Positions 1-8,993 of a DNA stretch of 64,000 nucleotides are shown here, one piece after another. Origin of the DNA: Pseudomonadota bacterium (GTDB taxonomy: Bacteria; Pseudomonadota; Gammaproteobacteria; Burkholderiales; Burkholderiaceae_B); NCBI GenBank assembly GCA_023389155.1, contig JAEWEV010000022.1, positions 66,173 through 130,172 on the forward strand, read 5' to 3'. A program made the position numbers and the translations under genes. The notes under the pieces were generated by a model, which saw nothing but the letters and a program-made list of their open reading frames with translations, made no database searches and was not told where the DNA came from. Within the stretch, counting starts at the first letter, position 1; each line of letters begins with the position of its first letter.

Positions 1-1
1 C

Positions 2-286
2 TTTTTTACCGTAACCAGCGCAGGCCAGTCTATCATTTTTGTCGGCGACATTATCCATGTCGCGGCTGTGCAGTTCCCCGAACCAGATGTGGCAATCACT
101 TATGACCTCAAACCCGAGGACGCCGTGCAGGTACGGAAAATGGCATTCGGCGATTTCGCAGCGCACCGCAATCTGATCGCCGCCCCTCATCTGCCCTTTC
201 CCGGTATCGGTCGGATTCGCACAGAAGGCAGAACAGGCTTCAGCTGGCACCCCGTCGAATACCGGAATCGCGCGGCAGGAAAATAA
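2..286 (+). CDS. MBL-fold metallo-hydrolase, C-terminal fragment
   Basis: The reading frame is open from base 2, so the gene begins outside the window and only about 94 C-terminal residues are visible. The stretch SIIFVGDIIHVAAVQFPEP followed by HLPFPGIGRI is typical of the C-terminal part of secreted or periplasmic metallo-beta-lactamase-fold hydrolases of proteobacteria: a GDxxH element with a metal-binding His, then a final His-Leu-Pro-Phe-Pro segment. The N-terminal HxHxDH metal motif would lie upstream, outside the window. The substrate cannot be inferred. It is convergent with polA. Confidence 0.7.
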   Translation, partial: FFTVTSAGQSIIFVGDIIHVAAVQFPEPDVAITYDLKPEDAVQVRKMAFGDFAAHRNLIAAPHLPFPGIGRIRTEGRTGFSWHPVEYRNRAAGK

Positions 287-299
287 GCCTGATCTGTCT

Positions 300-327
300 C
301 ATGGCTTGTACTGACACGCAAGCCATG
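300..327. repeat. Inverted repeat between the MBL hydrolase gene and polA
   Basis: CATGGCTTG at 300-308 pairs with CAAGCCATG at 319-327 around a 10-base loop. It lies between two convergent genes, where a transcription end would be expected. No T-run follows on either strand, so it is not a canonical intrinsic terminator. The rest of 287-427 shows nothing else. Confidence 0.4.
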
Positions 328-427
328 TGGCGCAGACCACAACAGCAAGCAATCTCTCAACACGATTACTGTTTTGCCACGTTCTCCAAGACAGGCTCAA
401 TCCACCAGAAAAAGCACAGTGGCCTGT

Positions 428-3145
428 CTAGTGGGCTTCTTCCCAGTTGGCGCCGACGCCGGTTTCAGCCACCAGCGGGACGGCCAGGCTGGCTACGTCA
501 CACATCAGGCCCGGCAGCGCCTGGCTGATCAGATTCTGCTCGTCGCGGGGCACGTCCAGCACCAGTTCGTCGTGTACCTGCATGACCAGTCGTGATGCCA
601 GCTTTTCTTTTTCCAGCCAGTCCTGTACCGCCACCATGGCCATTTTTATCAGATCGGCCGACGTTCCCTGCATGGGAGCGTTGATGGCAGCGCGCTCGGC
701 GCCTGCCCGACGCGGGCCTTTGGCATTGATTTCCGGCAACCACAAGCGACGACCAAAGACTGTCTCGACATAACCCTTTGCTGACGCTTCTTTCTTGATC
801 CGCGACATGTAGTCCGCGACGCCGGGATAACGGGCAAAATAGCGGTCAATATAAGTCTGGGCCGCATCGCGTGTAATACCCAGGTTAGCCGCCAGCCCGA
901 AGGCACTCATGCCGTAGATGAGGCCAAAATTAATGGCTTTGGCTGCACGCCGCTGTTCTGAATTTACCTCGTCCGGCTTCACACCGAACACTTCTCCTGC
1001 TGTTGCCCGGTGAATATCTTCACCGTCACGGAAAGCCTTTTGCAGATTGGCATCTCCTGACAGATGCGCCATGACCCGAAGTTCGATCTGGGAGTAGTCT
1101 GCAGACACGATCACACCGCCGTCTGAGGGAATAAATGCCATGCGGATGCGGCGCCCCTCTTCGGTGCGTACCGGAATATTCTGCAGATTCGGATCAGAAG
1201 AAGCCAGTCTTCCCGTGATCACTGCCGCCTGTGCATAATCGGTATGGACACGCCCGGTATCCGGATTGATCATCCTGGGTAGCTTGTCGGTATAGGTGGA
1301 CTTCAGTTTGGCCAGCCCCCGGTAGTCAAGCAGCGTACGGGGCAGCGGGTAGTCCACCGCAAGTTTCGACAAGACATCTTCATCCGTGGACGGCGCACCC
1401 TTCGGTGTTTTGCGCAACACGGGCAAATTCATTTTGCCAAACAGAATCTCACCCAGCTGTTTGGTGGAATTGAGATTAAAAGGCTGCCCCGCCAGCTCAT
1501 AAGCCTTGTTCTCCAGATCGACCAGCGTGGCACCGATCTGCGCGCTTTGCTGCCGGAGCATGGCTTCATCAATTCGCACACCATTGCGCTCGATCAATGT
1601 GAGTACGCGCGACACCTGCACTTCCAGGCGGTAAATGCGCTGCAATCCTTCCTGCTCCTTCACCATGGGCGCCAGTGCGCCATACAGCTGCAGCGTAAAA
1701 TCAGCATCTTCTGCCGCGTAATGAGTTGCCGTTTCGATATCCACTTCATCAAAACAGATCTGCCGTGCGCCCTTGCCGCAGATTTCCTCATAGGTCGTCC
1801 CGGTCCGACCCAGATAGCGCTGGGCCAGTTCCTGCATGCCAACACTACGGTGAGACTCCAGAACGTAAGCCATCAACATGGTATCGTCTTCGATGCCAGA
1901 CAGACTGATCCCTTCGTTAAGGAAAATATGGCTGTCGTATTTGGCGTTGTGCAGTATTTTGACGGCTGCCGGATTCTCCAGCCAGGGACGCATCGTCGCC
2001 AGCGTTTCGGCTTTGTCCAGTTGCGCACCTGCCCCCGTTCCACGATGGGCTAACGGAATATACCAGGCAGCACCCGGTTCAATGGCAAGAGAAATGCCCA
2101 CCAGGCTGGCCTGCATCGGGTTGAGCGAGGTGGTTTCTGTATCGATGGCGACCTTTTCCGCTGCTTCAATTGCCGCCAGGCACGCCTTGAGTTTTTCTGC
2201 CGTATCCACAGTCTGGTAGTTGACTTCAGCCGGTGCGGCAGGCAGGTTCTGCGCAACGCGGGCATCCTGCTCGGGCACCAGGTCTGCGTCACCGGTAAGT
2301 TCGCGCAGCCAGCTGCGGAAACCATATCGGTGATAAATAGCAGTGAGAGTTGGCACATCGGGGGCTTTGGGCAGCAGATCCTCGACACCCTGCATGAATT
2401 CAGTGAGTTCGCAATCGCGCCGCACGGTAATCAGGTTGCGTGTCAGGTCGAACTGGGCAATGGCATCTCTCAGGTTCTGTCCGGCCACACCTTTGATGCT
2501 ATCTGCATTGGCAACCAGATTATCAAGACTCTCATACTCGTTCAGCCACTTGACCGCCGTTTTCGGGCCCACCTTGGTTACGCCGGGCACATTGTCCACG
2601 TTATCGCCGATGAGCATCAGATAATCCACGATGCGTTCCGGCCGGACACCAAATTTTGCCAGTACACCGGCTTCATCGAGTTTTTCACCCGTCATGGTGT
2701 TTACGAGGGTAATATGAGAGTTGACAAGTTGCGCCAAATCCTTGTCGCCAGTTGATATAATGGTATGGATATCAGAACGGGCGGCCAGATCTGCCAGCGT
2801 GGCAATCACATCATCCGCTTCTACCCCCGGTGCAGCAATAACGGGCCAGCCCATAGCGCGAATAGCCTCATGAATAGGACCCGTCTGTACTGCAAGGTCG
2901 TCGGGCATGGGGGGTCTGTCCCCTTTGTATTCAGGGTACAGATCATCCCTGAATGTTTTTCCCTTCGCATCAAAAATACACGCCGCGTAATCGGCCTTAT
3001 AATCATCAATGCATTTGCGCATCATGTTTATCACGCCATAAAGCGCGCCAGTCGGTTCTCCGCTGGCATTGCGCAGATCGGGCATTGCGTAGAAAGCGCG
3101 GTACAGATAACTTGATCCGTCAACAAGTAACAAGGTTTTTTTCAT
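428..3145 (-). CDS. polA: DNA polymerase I
   Basis: A 905-residue protein that fills gaps and removes RNA primers in replication and repair. Domains in order: N-terminal 5'-3' exonuclease (about 1-290), 3'-5' exonuclease (about 325-510) and family A polymerase (about 530-905). The proofreading motifs look intact: DTE in AIDTETTSLNP, NAKYD, and YAAED. Polymerase motif A is SADYSQIELR and motif C is VHDE at about 857-860. The start MKKTLLLVDGSSYLYRAF is the usual one for the family. The start codon (3143-3145 on the minus strand) overlaps the ATG of the divergent LOG gene (3144-3146), so each gene's leader lies in the other gene's coding region. Confidence 0.97.
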   Translation of the reverse strand: MKKTLLLVDGSSYLYRAFYAMPDLRNASGEPTGALYGVINMMRKCIDDYKADYAACIFDAKGKTFRDDLYPEYKGDRPPMPDDLAVQTGPIHEAIRAMGWPVIAAPGVEADDVIATLADLAARSDIHTIISTGDKDLAQLVNSHITLVNTMTGEKLDEAGVLAKFGVRPERIVDYLMLIGDNVDNVPGVTKVGPKTAVKWLNEYESLDNLVANADSIKGVAGQNLRDAIAQFDLTRNLITVRRDCELTEFMQGVEDLLPKAPDVPTLTAIYHRYGFRSWLRELTGDADLVPEQDARVAQNLPAAPAEVNYQTVDTAEKLKACLAAIEAAEKVAIDTETTSLNPMQASLVGISLAIEPGAAWYIPLAHRGTGAGAQLDKAETLATMRPWLENPAAVKILHNAKYDSHIFLNEGISLSGIEDDTMLMAYVLESHRSVGMQELAQRYLGRTGTTYEEICGKGARQICFDEVDIETATHYAAEDADFTLQLYGALAPMVKEQEGLQRIYRLEVQVSRVLTLIERNGVRIDEAMLRQQSAQIGATLVDLENKAYELAGQPFNLNSTKQLGEILFGKMNLPVLRKTPKGAPSTDEDVLSKLAVDYPLPRTLLDYRGLAKLKSTYTDKLPRMINPDTGRVHTDYAQAAVITGRLASSDPNLQNIPVRTEEGRRIRMAFIPSDGGVIVSADYSQIELRVMAHLSGDANLQKAFRDGEDIHRATAGEVFGVKPDEVNSEQRRAAKAINFGLIYGMSAFGLAANLGITRDAAQTYIDRYFARYPGVADYMSRIKKEASAKGYVETVFGRRLWLPEINAKGPRRAGAERAAINAPMQGTSADLIKMAMVAVQDWLEKEKLASRLVMQVHDELVLDVPRDEQNLISQALPGLMCDVASLAVPLVAETGVGANWEEAH

Positions 3146-3812
3146 GTCAGTAACAAAAGCAACAACGATTCAGGGTCAGATAAACGAGATCACCAGCGAG
3201 CTGCTGACAGCAGCTGAACATCTCAAGGATTTGACCGCAGCGGTGAGCATTTTTGGAAGTGCACGGATCCGGTCAGATTCGCCCTACTATACCAAAACGC
3301 AAGAGATAAGCGGCCGTCTTGCGAAGGCCGGCTTCAATGTCATTTCAGGTGGCGGCCCCGGCATCATGGAGGCAGCCAACAAGGGCTGTCATGAAGCTGG
3401 TGGTACCAGTATTGGCCTGAACATCGAATTGCCCCACGAACAGAAGGACAACCGGTTCCAGACCGAAAGTCTTTATTTCAAATATTTTGTATCCCGCAAG
3501 ACCACGTTCTTCATGAACAGTGCAGGCTATATCATCATGCCAGGCGGGTTCGGTACGCTGGACGAGATGTTTGAAGCGCTCACGCTCATTCAGACGGGCA
3601 AGGCCAGCCGGGCACCGGTAGTATTCGTCGGCTCCGAATTCTGGGGCGGACTCATGACCTGGATCCGCGATCAGCTGGTCACCAACAAACTGATCTCGGA
3701 GCACGATCTGGATCTGTTCATTGTGGAAGATGATCCGCAAAAAGTGGTTGAACATATCCAGACCACCCATCAGCAATATGTGCTGGACACAAGCTGTGTC
3801 GGACTGTGCTGA
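3144..3812 (+). CDS. TIGR00730/LOG family Rossmann protein (nucleoside-monophosphate phosphoribohydrolase-like)
   Basis: A 222-residue protein with the LOG family signatures: GGGPGIME at 69-76 and PGGFGTLDE at 133-141. Characterised members split nucleoside 5'-monophosphates into base and ribose-5-phosphate and are the bacterial relatives of cytokinin-activating LOG enzymes. The longer N-terminus (about 30 residues before AVSIFGSARI) is seen in many proteobacterial members. The ATG at 3144 has a weak AAGG upstream. A TTG start near 3230 just before the conserved core is possible, so the start overlap with polA depends on this choice. The cellular role is unknown; housekeeping nucleotide salvage is the usual inference. 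Confidence 0.85.
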   Translation: MSVTKATTIQGQINEITSELLTAAEHLKDLTAAVSIFGSARIRSDSPYYTKTQEISGRLAKAGFNVISGGGPGIMEAANKGCHEAGGTSIGLNIELPHEQKDNRFQTESLYFKYFVSRKTTFFMNSAGYIIMPGGFGTLDEMFEALTLIQTGKASRAPVVFVGSEFWGGLMTWIRDQLVTNKLISEHDLDLFIVEDDPQKVVEHIQTTHQQYVLDTSCVGLC

Positions 3813-3832
3813 GCGCAATGTGACTGCCGGCA

Positions 3833-4105
3833 TCAGGACGCGTTTCCATCGTCGTCAGACGATGGCTCTTTGGGCGGTGGCCGACAGATAACCTGTACCA
3901 CCGGCAGTTCCTCCTGAACAGTATTACGCGACATGATCCGGCCTTTGGCCTGCGCGCAGGCCTCTTCCATTTGGGTCATGCATGCCGCCGTGTCCGATTT
4001 GCACGGCAGGATGAAGTGGATATCATTCTGGTCATAGATCGGCTTGGTTGCGCAGCCAGACAGCACAATGATCGCAATGATTGGTAATACGGAACGACGA
4101 ATCAT
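3833..4105 (-). CDS. Small lipoprotein, function unknown
   Basis: A 90-residue protein starting at the ATG at 4105, chosen because AGGAGA lies just upstream; an in-frame ATG 30 bases earlier has no such site. The N-terminus MIRRSVLPIIAIIVLSGC is a lipoprotein signal peptide with lipobox LSGC (lipidated Cys18). Four further cysteines follow (CKSDTAAC and two more), which could form disulfides in the periplasm. The C-terminus is acidic and Pro-rich. I recognise no domain. It is convergent with the LOG gene, 20 bases away. Confidence 0.7.
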   Translation of the reverse strand: MIRRSVLPIIAIIVLSGCATKPIYDQNDIHFILPCKSDTAACMTQMEEACAQAKGRIMSRNTVQEELPVVQVICRPPPKEPSSDDDGNAS

Positions 4106-4285
4106 CGGTTCTCCTGAAGTAACCACCGGGGACATGATACATCAGCTATCGGCAAAATCAGTGGATGCCGAATGATAACCCAGCGGGTGGTATTGCGGCA
4201 CGCGAGTCGGGCCAGCACCTGCATTTTTTACATAGTTTGCAAAGAATTGCATTTTTCGTGAATGGCCCGGGATTGATGTATGCTA

Positions 4286-4333
4286 GATTTTGGACTGCTC
4301 CCCTCTTACGATTTTGGACTGCTCCCCTCTTAC
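4286..4333 (+). repeat. Perfect 24-base tandem duplication upstream of a lipoprotein gene
   Basis: The 24-base unit beginning GATTTTGGACTGCTCCCC occurs twice head to tail (4286-4309 and 4310-4333) without mismatch. It ends 26 bases before the lipoprotein ATG at 4360, so it sits in the promoter or leader. It is probably a recent slippage duplication. Confidence 0.9.
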
Positions 4334-4359
4334 TCTTGCTGCGAAGGTGCCTCTTGCCC

Positions 4360-4707
4360 ATGAAGCTGAAAACCCTCACCCTTATTTTTGGCACCGTCCT
4401 GATTGCCGGCTGTTCTACCGGCTTTGGTGTCAGTGTCCCGCTGGTTAGTGGTTTGTCGCTGGGCATTGGCAGCGGTGGCGTCAGTGTTGGCACAGGTCTT
4501 GGCCCTGTTGGCGCCGGCATCGGAGTGGGCCATGGTGGCCGGGTATCAGCAGGCGCAGGGGTCGGCGTAGGGGTAGGAACCGGTATTGGCGGTGGGGCAA
4601 GTGCCGGCGTGGGAACAGGAGTGGGCACCAGCACCGTATTGTACGACCCTCAGGCACCGGATGAAGCGCCGCCCCAGGAAAAAGCCGGCCTGTATAGCGG
4701 CAAGTAA
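4360..4707 (+). CDS. Glycine-rich lipoprotein
   Basis: A 115-residue protein. The start at 4360 gives a clean lipoprotein signal MKLKTLTLIFGTVLIAGC (lipobox IAGC, Cys18), with GAAGG 11 bases upstream. From about residue 20 to 95 it is dominated by alternating Gly and small residues (many Gly-Val-Gly and Ser-Val-Gly-Thr-Gly units), a low-complexity region likely to form beta or glycine-zipper structure on the outer membrane. A short polar tail ends in GLYSGK. Similar small Gly-rich lipoproteins are common in Burkholderiales but have no assigned role. Just after the coding end, TAGCGGCAAGTA is repeated in tandem. Confidence 0.7.
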   Translation: MKLKTLTLIFGTVLIAGCSTGFGVSVPLVSGLSLGIGSGGVSVGTGLGPVGAGIGVGHGGRVSAGAGVGVGVGTGIGGGASAGVGTGVGTSTVLYDPQAPDEAPPQEKAGLYSGK

Positions 4708-4796
4708 TAGCGGCAAGTAGTAGTGGCCATGAATGGCGTCAACGAGTAGCGACGACAGGTAGCGCCATTTGACCACGGTTATTTTGCGATGAAGTG

Positions 4797-4822
4797 GACA
4801 AGTTTGTCATTTGTGCGCAAAT
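4797..4822. promoter_or_regulatory. Two adjacent inverted repeats upstream of the LuxR-type gene
   Basis: GACAAGTTTGTC (4797-4808) is directly followed by ATTTGTGCGCAAAT (4809-4822). Each has 5-base arms around a short centre. They lie 66-91 bases before the regulator's start, so they are candidate operators, perhaps for autoregulation. Neither matches a classical 20-base lux box. Confidence 0.35.
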
Positions 4823-4887
4823 AGACCATTCATTTTCCTGCACTTTCCGATACGATCAGGTTTCCGTATTTGAAGAAAGGTGTCAGC

Positions 4888-5589
4888 ATGACCGGCGTCG
4901 ACCAAAATACACTTACCCTGGAACAGGAACAATCGTCACAGTTTTCCCTTATTCATCAGGCGCTGAGCAAACTGGGTTTTGACTGGTTTGACTATATACA
5001 GCGATTTCCCAGTCCGTTTACCACTCCCCGTTACCATCATGTAGGAACCGTTCCAGACGAGCTGGTCCGGGTAGGCAAGCGCCATCTGATTCACGATACC
5101 GTGATATCTAAAATCATGCAGCAACAAGCCGCGCTGATCTGGGAATCTACGGACTTCTACCCGCTGTACCCCGAACTTGCCGCAAGTGAAAGCGAACCCT
5201 TTTATGGCATATTTGCCCCGGGTACCAATCTGATGGGCAATACGGCCGCAGTTCTGACGCTGGTGCGAAAGACGCACCCGGTAACCCCACAAGAGCTGGA
5301 GAGTAAAGGTGCGCTTTACCGCCTGCTGATCGTCGCCGTGCAACACCTGAGCCAGCTTATTCTGGCGGCACGCCATCGTGAACAGCACACGCCGGCATTT
5401 ACACGACGACAAATCGAGATCCTCAAATGGGTCGCCGATGGAAAAACCAACGAAGATATAGCGCATATTCTGGGCATTTCCAGCCATACTGTAAACTACC
5501 ATAACAAGCAGATTCTGGATAAAACCAGTACGCAAAACCGCCACAATGCCGCGATGCATGCCTTTATCGCCGGTATCATCCCTTCATAG
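4888..5589 (+). CDS. LuxR-family regulator with autoinducer-binding-type N-terminus (orphan)
   Basis: A 233-residue protein. The ATG at 4888 is preferred over a TTG at 4870 because AAGAAAGG precedes it by 7 bases. Residues about 20-155 resemble the autoinducer-binding domain of quorum-sensing LuxR proteins, with WFDY, a conserved-type Asp in HDTV and a Trp in IWES. Residues about 170-230 form the LuxR/GerE helix-turn-helix (FTRRQIEILKWVADGKTNEDIA, HTVNYHNKQI). No luxI-type synthase is in the window, so it is an orphan or solo regulator. The usual Asp-Pro pair of the ligand pocket is Asp-Thr here, so acyl-homoserine lactone binding is uncertain. Confidence 0.85.
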   Translation: MTGVDQNTLTLEQEQSSQFSLIHQALSKLGFDWFDYIQRFPSPFTTPRYHHVGTVPDELVRVGKRHLIHDTVISKIMQQQAALIWESTDFYPLYPELAASESEPFYGIFAPGTNLMGNTAAVLTLVRKTHPVTPQELESKGALYRLLIVAVQHLSQLILAARHREQHTPAFTRRQIEILKWVADGKTNEDIAHILGISSHTVNYHNKQILDKTSTQNRHNAAMHAFIAGIIPS

Positions 5590-5636
5590 AATTTCGTATT
5601 GCGCCTGCATCCGACACGGTTTGTCCGGTGACCAAC

Positions 5637-5655
5637 TATAATAACGGGTTAACCC
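5637..5655 (+). promoter_or_regulatory. Candidate -10 element with overlapping palindrome upstream of leuS
   Basis: TATAAT at 5637-5642 is a perfect -10 hexamer, followed by the 10-base palindrome GGGTTAACCC at 5646-5655 where transcription would start. TGTCCGG (5622-5628) and CCGGACA (5664-5670) form a wider inverted repeat around them. No good -35 is seen at the proper distance, so the call is tentative. Confidence 0.35.
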
Positions 5656-5737
5656 CATTCTTTCCGGACATCGAGTCGTGCTGCCTGTCGCGTGCTGGCC
5701 CGCAACAGCTTGCTGTCCTATTTTGTGCGAATCTATG

Positions 5738-8395
5738 ATGCAGGATCATTACCACCCCACCGAACTTGAACAATCCGCCCAGAAGAACTGGCAGGAGCGT
5801 GATGCCTATCGCGTGACAGAACATGCAAAAGATGCAAGTGGCAACGAGAAGCCCAAATACTACGCATGCTCCATGCTGCCCTACCCCAGCGGCAAGCTGC
5901 ATATGGGTCATGTGCGCAACTACACCATCAACGATATGATGACACGTCAGTTGCGCATGCGCGGGTTCAATGTGCTGATGCCAATGGGCTGGGATGCATT
6001 TGGCATGCCTGCAGAAAATGCCGCCATCAAATCCAGGGTACCGCCGGCAAAGTGGACTTACGACAATATCGCCTACATGAAAAAGCAGATGAAGGCGATG
6101 GGGCTGGCTATTGACTGGTCCAGGGAAATGTGTGCGTGCGATCCTGAATACTATAAATGGAACCAGTGGCTCTTTCTGAAAATGCTGGAGAAAGGCATTG
6201 CCTACCGCAAGACCCAGTTAGTGAACTGGGACCCGGTGGATCAGACAGTCCTGGCCAATGAGCAGGTCATCGACGGGCGCGGCTGGCGTTCGGGCGCGCT
6301 GGTCGAGAAGCGGGAAATTCCAGGCTACTATCTGCGCATTACCGATTATGCAGAGGAGCTGCTTGACCAGGTCACCCACCATCTGCCGGGCTGGCCTGAG
6401 CGGGTTCGTCTCATGCAGGAGAACTGGCTCGGCAAAAGCGAAGGGGTTCGCTTTGCCTTTACCCACGATATCCGGGATGAACACAACGCACTGATCCAGG
6501 ATGGACGCATGTATGTGTTCACCACCCGGCCTGATACCATCATGGGCGTAACCTTTTGTGCCGTGGCGCCCGAACACCCACTGGCCTCCCGGGCCGCAGC
6601 CGACAATCCTGAACTGGCAGCCTTTATCGAAAAATGCAAGCTCGGTGGTACGACCGAGGTCGAAATTGCAACCCGCGAAAAAGAAGGGATGCCTACCGGT
6701 ATGACCGTTGTCCATCCCATTACCGGCGAGAACGTCGAAATATGGGTAGGTAACTATGTGCTCATGAGCTACGGCGATGGCGCCGTGATGGGCGTCCCTG
6801 CCCATGACGAACGTGATTTCGCCTTCGCTCTGAAATACGGTATCCCTATCAGGCAGGTGGTACAGGTCCCTGGCAAATCGTTCAGCGACACGGAATGGCA
6901 GGAATGGTACGCTGACAAACAGCAGGGGCGTGTGGTTAACTCCGGGCAGTTCGATGGCCTGAGCTATCGTGAAGCAGTCGATGCCGTCGCCACAGCGCTG
7001 GCCGGCAAAGGGCTGGGCGAAAAACAAACTACATGGCGCCTGCGCGACTGGGGTATTTCCCGGCAGCGCTACTGGGGCACGCCTATCCCGATCATTCACT
7101 GCGAAAGCTGCGGTCCCGTACCTGTACCCGAGTCAGATCTGCCCGTACGTCTTCCGGAAAACCTTATCCCTGATGGCAGCGGCAATCCACTAGCGAAAGA
7201 CGAAGCCTTCCTGTCCTGCACCTGCCCCACCTGCGGCAAACCGGCACGACGCGAAACCGACACCATGGATACCTTTGTGGATTCGTCCTGGTATTTCATG
7301 CGTTATACCTCATCAGGTAACGACAAAGCCATGGTCGACCAGCGCAATGATTACTGGATGCCAATGGATCAGTATATCGGAGGCATTGAACACGCTGTCC
7401 TGCACCTGTTATACGCACGCTTCTGGACCAAGGTCATGCGTGACCTTGGACTGCTCAAGTTCGACGAACCCTTTACACGCCTGCTCTGCCAAGGCATGGT
7501 GCTCAATCACATCTATTCCCGTCGCACGCCAAAAGGGGCTATCGAATATTTCTGGCCCGAGGAAGTCACCAATACCTACGACGAAAAAGGCGTCATCACT
7601 GGTGCCACGCTGAACCGGGATGGCTCGGCCGTGCAGTATGGTGGCGTGGGCACCATGTCCAAATCCAAAAACAACGGTGTAGATCCGCAAGCCCTGATCG
7701 ATACCATGGGTGCCGACACAGCAAGGCTTTTTGTGATGTTCGCCAGTCCGCCGGAGCAGACCCTGGAATGGTCCGATTCGGGCGTCGATGGCTCCCATCG
7801 CTTTCTGCGCCGCCTGTGGTCTATCGCCCAGGAGCTGAAGGCACGCGTTCTGGCCGCCCCCGTCGAAGCAGTGGACTTCACTCAGGCAAGCAAGGCTGTC
7901 AAGGATCTGCGCCTGCAGGCCTATTCGCTACTGCGTCAAGCTAATTACGACTATGAACGCATCCAGTACAATACGGTGGTATCGGCAAACATGAAGCTGC
8001 TCAATGCCATCGACGGAGCAGCGCTGGCCGAGGGCGACGTCGAAAATGCAGCCTTGCGTGAAGTCACCGGCATTTTGCTGCGCATGCTCTACCCCGTGGT
8101 GCCACATATCACCTGGCACCTGTGGAACGATCTGGGTTATGTGAAGCAGTACGGCGACCTGCTGGACGCGCCCTGGCCAGAGGTAGACGAAGCAGCCCTG
8201 GTTGCGGACGAGATTGAACTCATGCTGCAGATCAATGGCAAATTGCGCGGTTCCATACAAATTCCGAACGGCGCCGATCGTGAACACATCGAAACGGTTG
8301 CCAAGGCGCATCCGTCACTGGAGAAGTTCCTGGAAGGACGCCCGCCGAAACGTGTTATTGTGGTTCCGGGAAAACTTGTCAATATTGTTGGTTAA
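5738..8395 (+). CDS. leuS: Leucyl-tRNA synthetase
   Basis: About 885 residues. Class I aminoacyl-tRNA synthetase that charges tRNA-Leu in the cytoplasm. The HIGH-type motif is in PYPSGKLHMGHVRNY near residue 50, and the MSKSK catalytic loop is in GTMSKSKNNGVDP. Between them lie the connective and editing domain (with the T-rich TTRPDTIMGVTF motif) and a zinc-binding insertion with CESC and CPTC pairs. Two adjacent ATG codons (5735 and 5738) can start the protein; MQDHYHPTELEQ is the family's normal N-terminus. A longer in-frame extension to 5678 is not conserved-looking. lptE and holA follow closely, a normal order in beta- and gammaproteobacteria. Confidence 0.97.
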   Translation: MQDHYHPTELEQSAQKNWQERDAYRVTEHAKDASGNEKPKYYACSMLPYPSGKLHMGHVRNYTINDMMTRQLRMRGFNVLMPMGWDAFGMPAENAAIKSRVPPAKWTYDNIAYMKKQMKAMGLAIDWSREMCACDPEYYKWNQWLFLKMLEKGIAYRKTQLVNWDPVDQTVLANEQVIDGRGWRSGALVEKREIPGYYLRITDYAEELLDQVTHHLPGWPERVRLMQENWLGKSEGVRFAFTHDIRDEHNALIQDGRMYVFTTRPDTIMGVTFCAVAPEHPLASRAAADNPELAAFIEKCKLGGTTEVEIATREKEGMPTGMTVVHPITGENVEIWVGNYVLMSYGDGAVMGVPAHDERDFAFALKYGIPIRQVVQVPGKSFSDTEWQEWYADKQQGRVVNSGQFDGLSYREAVDAVATALAGKGLGEKQTTWRLRDWGISRQRYWGTPIPIIHCESCGPVPVPESDLPVRLPENLIPDGSGNPLAKDEAFLSCTCPTCGKPARRETDTMDTFVDSSWYFMRYTSSGNDKAMVDQRNDYWMPMDQYIGGIEHAVLHLLYARFWTKVMRDLGLLKFDEPFTRLLCQGMVLNHIYSRRTPKGAIEYFWPEEVTNTYDEKGVITGATLNRDGSAVQYGGVGTMSKSKNNGVDPQALIDTMGADTARLFVMFASPPEQTLEWSDSGVDGSHRFLRRLWSIAQELKARVLAAPVEAVDFTQASKAVKDLRLQAYSLLRQANYDYERIQYNTVVSANMKLLNAIDGAALAEGDVENAALREVTGILLRMLYPVVPHITWHLWNDLGYVKQYGDLLDAPWPEVDEAALVADEIELMLQINGKLRGSIQIPNGADREHIETVAKAHPSLEKFLEGRPPKRVIVVPGKLVNIVG

Positions 8396-8414
8396 TTTTC
8401 AGCAGGTAAAAACC

Positions 8415-8984
8415 ATGGTGTACCTTACTCAATCCTTGCGCTGGTATCAGGCCGTCATGGCTGCTGTTCTGCTCAGTATTTTACTGGCGGGCTGCGGCTT
8501 TAAGCTGCGCGGTGAGAAACCCCTGCCTTTTACCTCGATGTACACCAATATTGACGCCAATTCCCGCTTTGGTGCTTATTTACGCCGTTCGATCAAAGCG
8601 AGTTCTCCGGCGCTGCAGTTTGTCGACAATGCGTCTTCTGCACAGGTCGTGCTTTCGCAACTGGAAAAAACGCAGTCACAGCGCGAGGTATCGCTCAACT
8701 CGCAGGGACAGGTTGAAGAGTACGAACTCACCTTGCGCTTTACCTTTCAACTGGCCACGACGAGCGGTCAATTGCTGATTCCGCCGTCCACGCTCACGGC
8801 GAATCGCACCCTGCCCTATGATGAAGCCAATGCACAGGCCAAGGCGCAGGAAATGGTCACGCTTTATCAGGACATGGAGTCCCAGATGGTCGGCCAACTG
8901 GTACGCCGCATCAGTTCCGACGACGTGATCAATGGCTATAATCAGGGCGTGAATACGCCGGGCGATGCGCAGTACGCGCAATAA
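8415..8984 (+). CDS. lptE: LPS-assembly lipoprotein LptE
   Basis: A 189-residue outer-membrane lipoprotein that plugs the LptD barrel and helps insert lipopolysaccharide. The signal peptide ends in lipobox LAGC (Cys27), followed by GFKLRGEKPLPF, the normal start of mature LptE. The start at 8415 was chosen because it gives a complete signal peptide and follows the leuS stop by 19 bases. Position between leuS and holA is conserved in proteobacteria and supports the call despite the family's weak sequence conservation. Confidence 0.92.
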   Translation: MVYLTQSLRWYQAVMAAVLLSILLAGCGFKLRGEKPLPFTSMYTNIDANSRFGAYLRRSIKASSPALQFVDNASSAQVVLSQLEKTQSQREVSLNSQGQVEEYELTLRFTFQLATTSGQLLIPPSTLTANRTLPYDEANAQAKAQEMVTLYQDMESQMVGQLVRRISSDDVINGYNQGVNTPGDAQYAQ

Positions 8985-8993
8985 ACCGCAATA

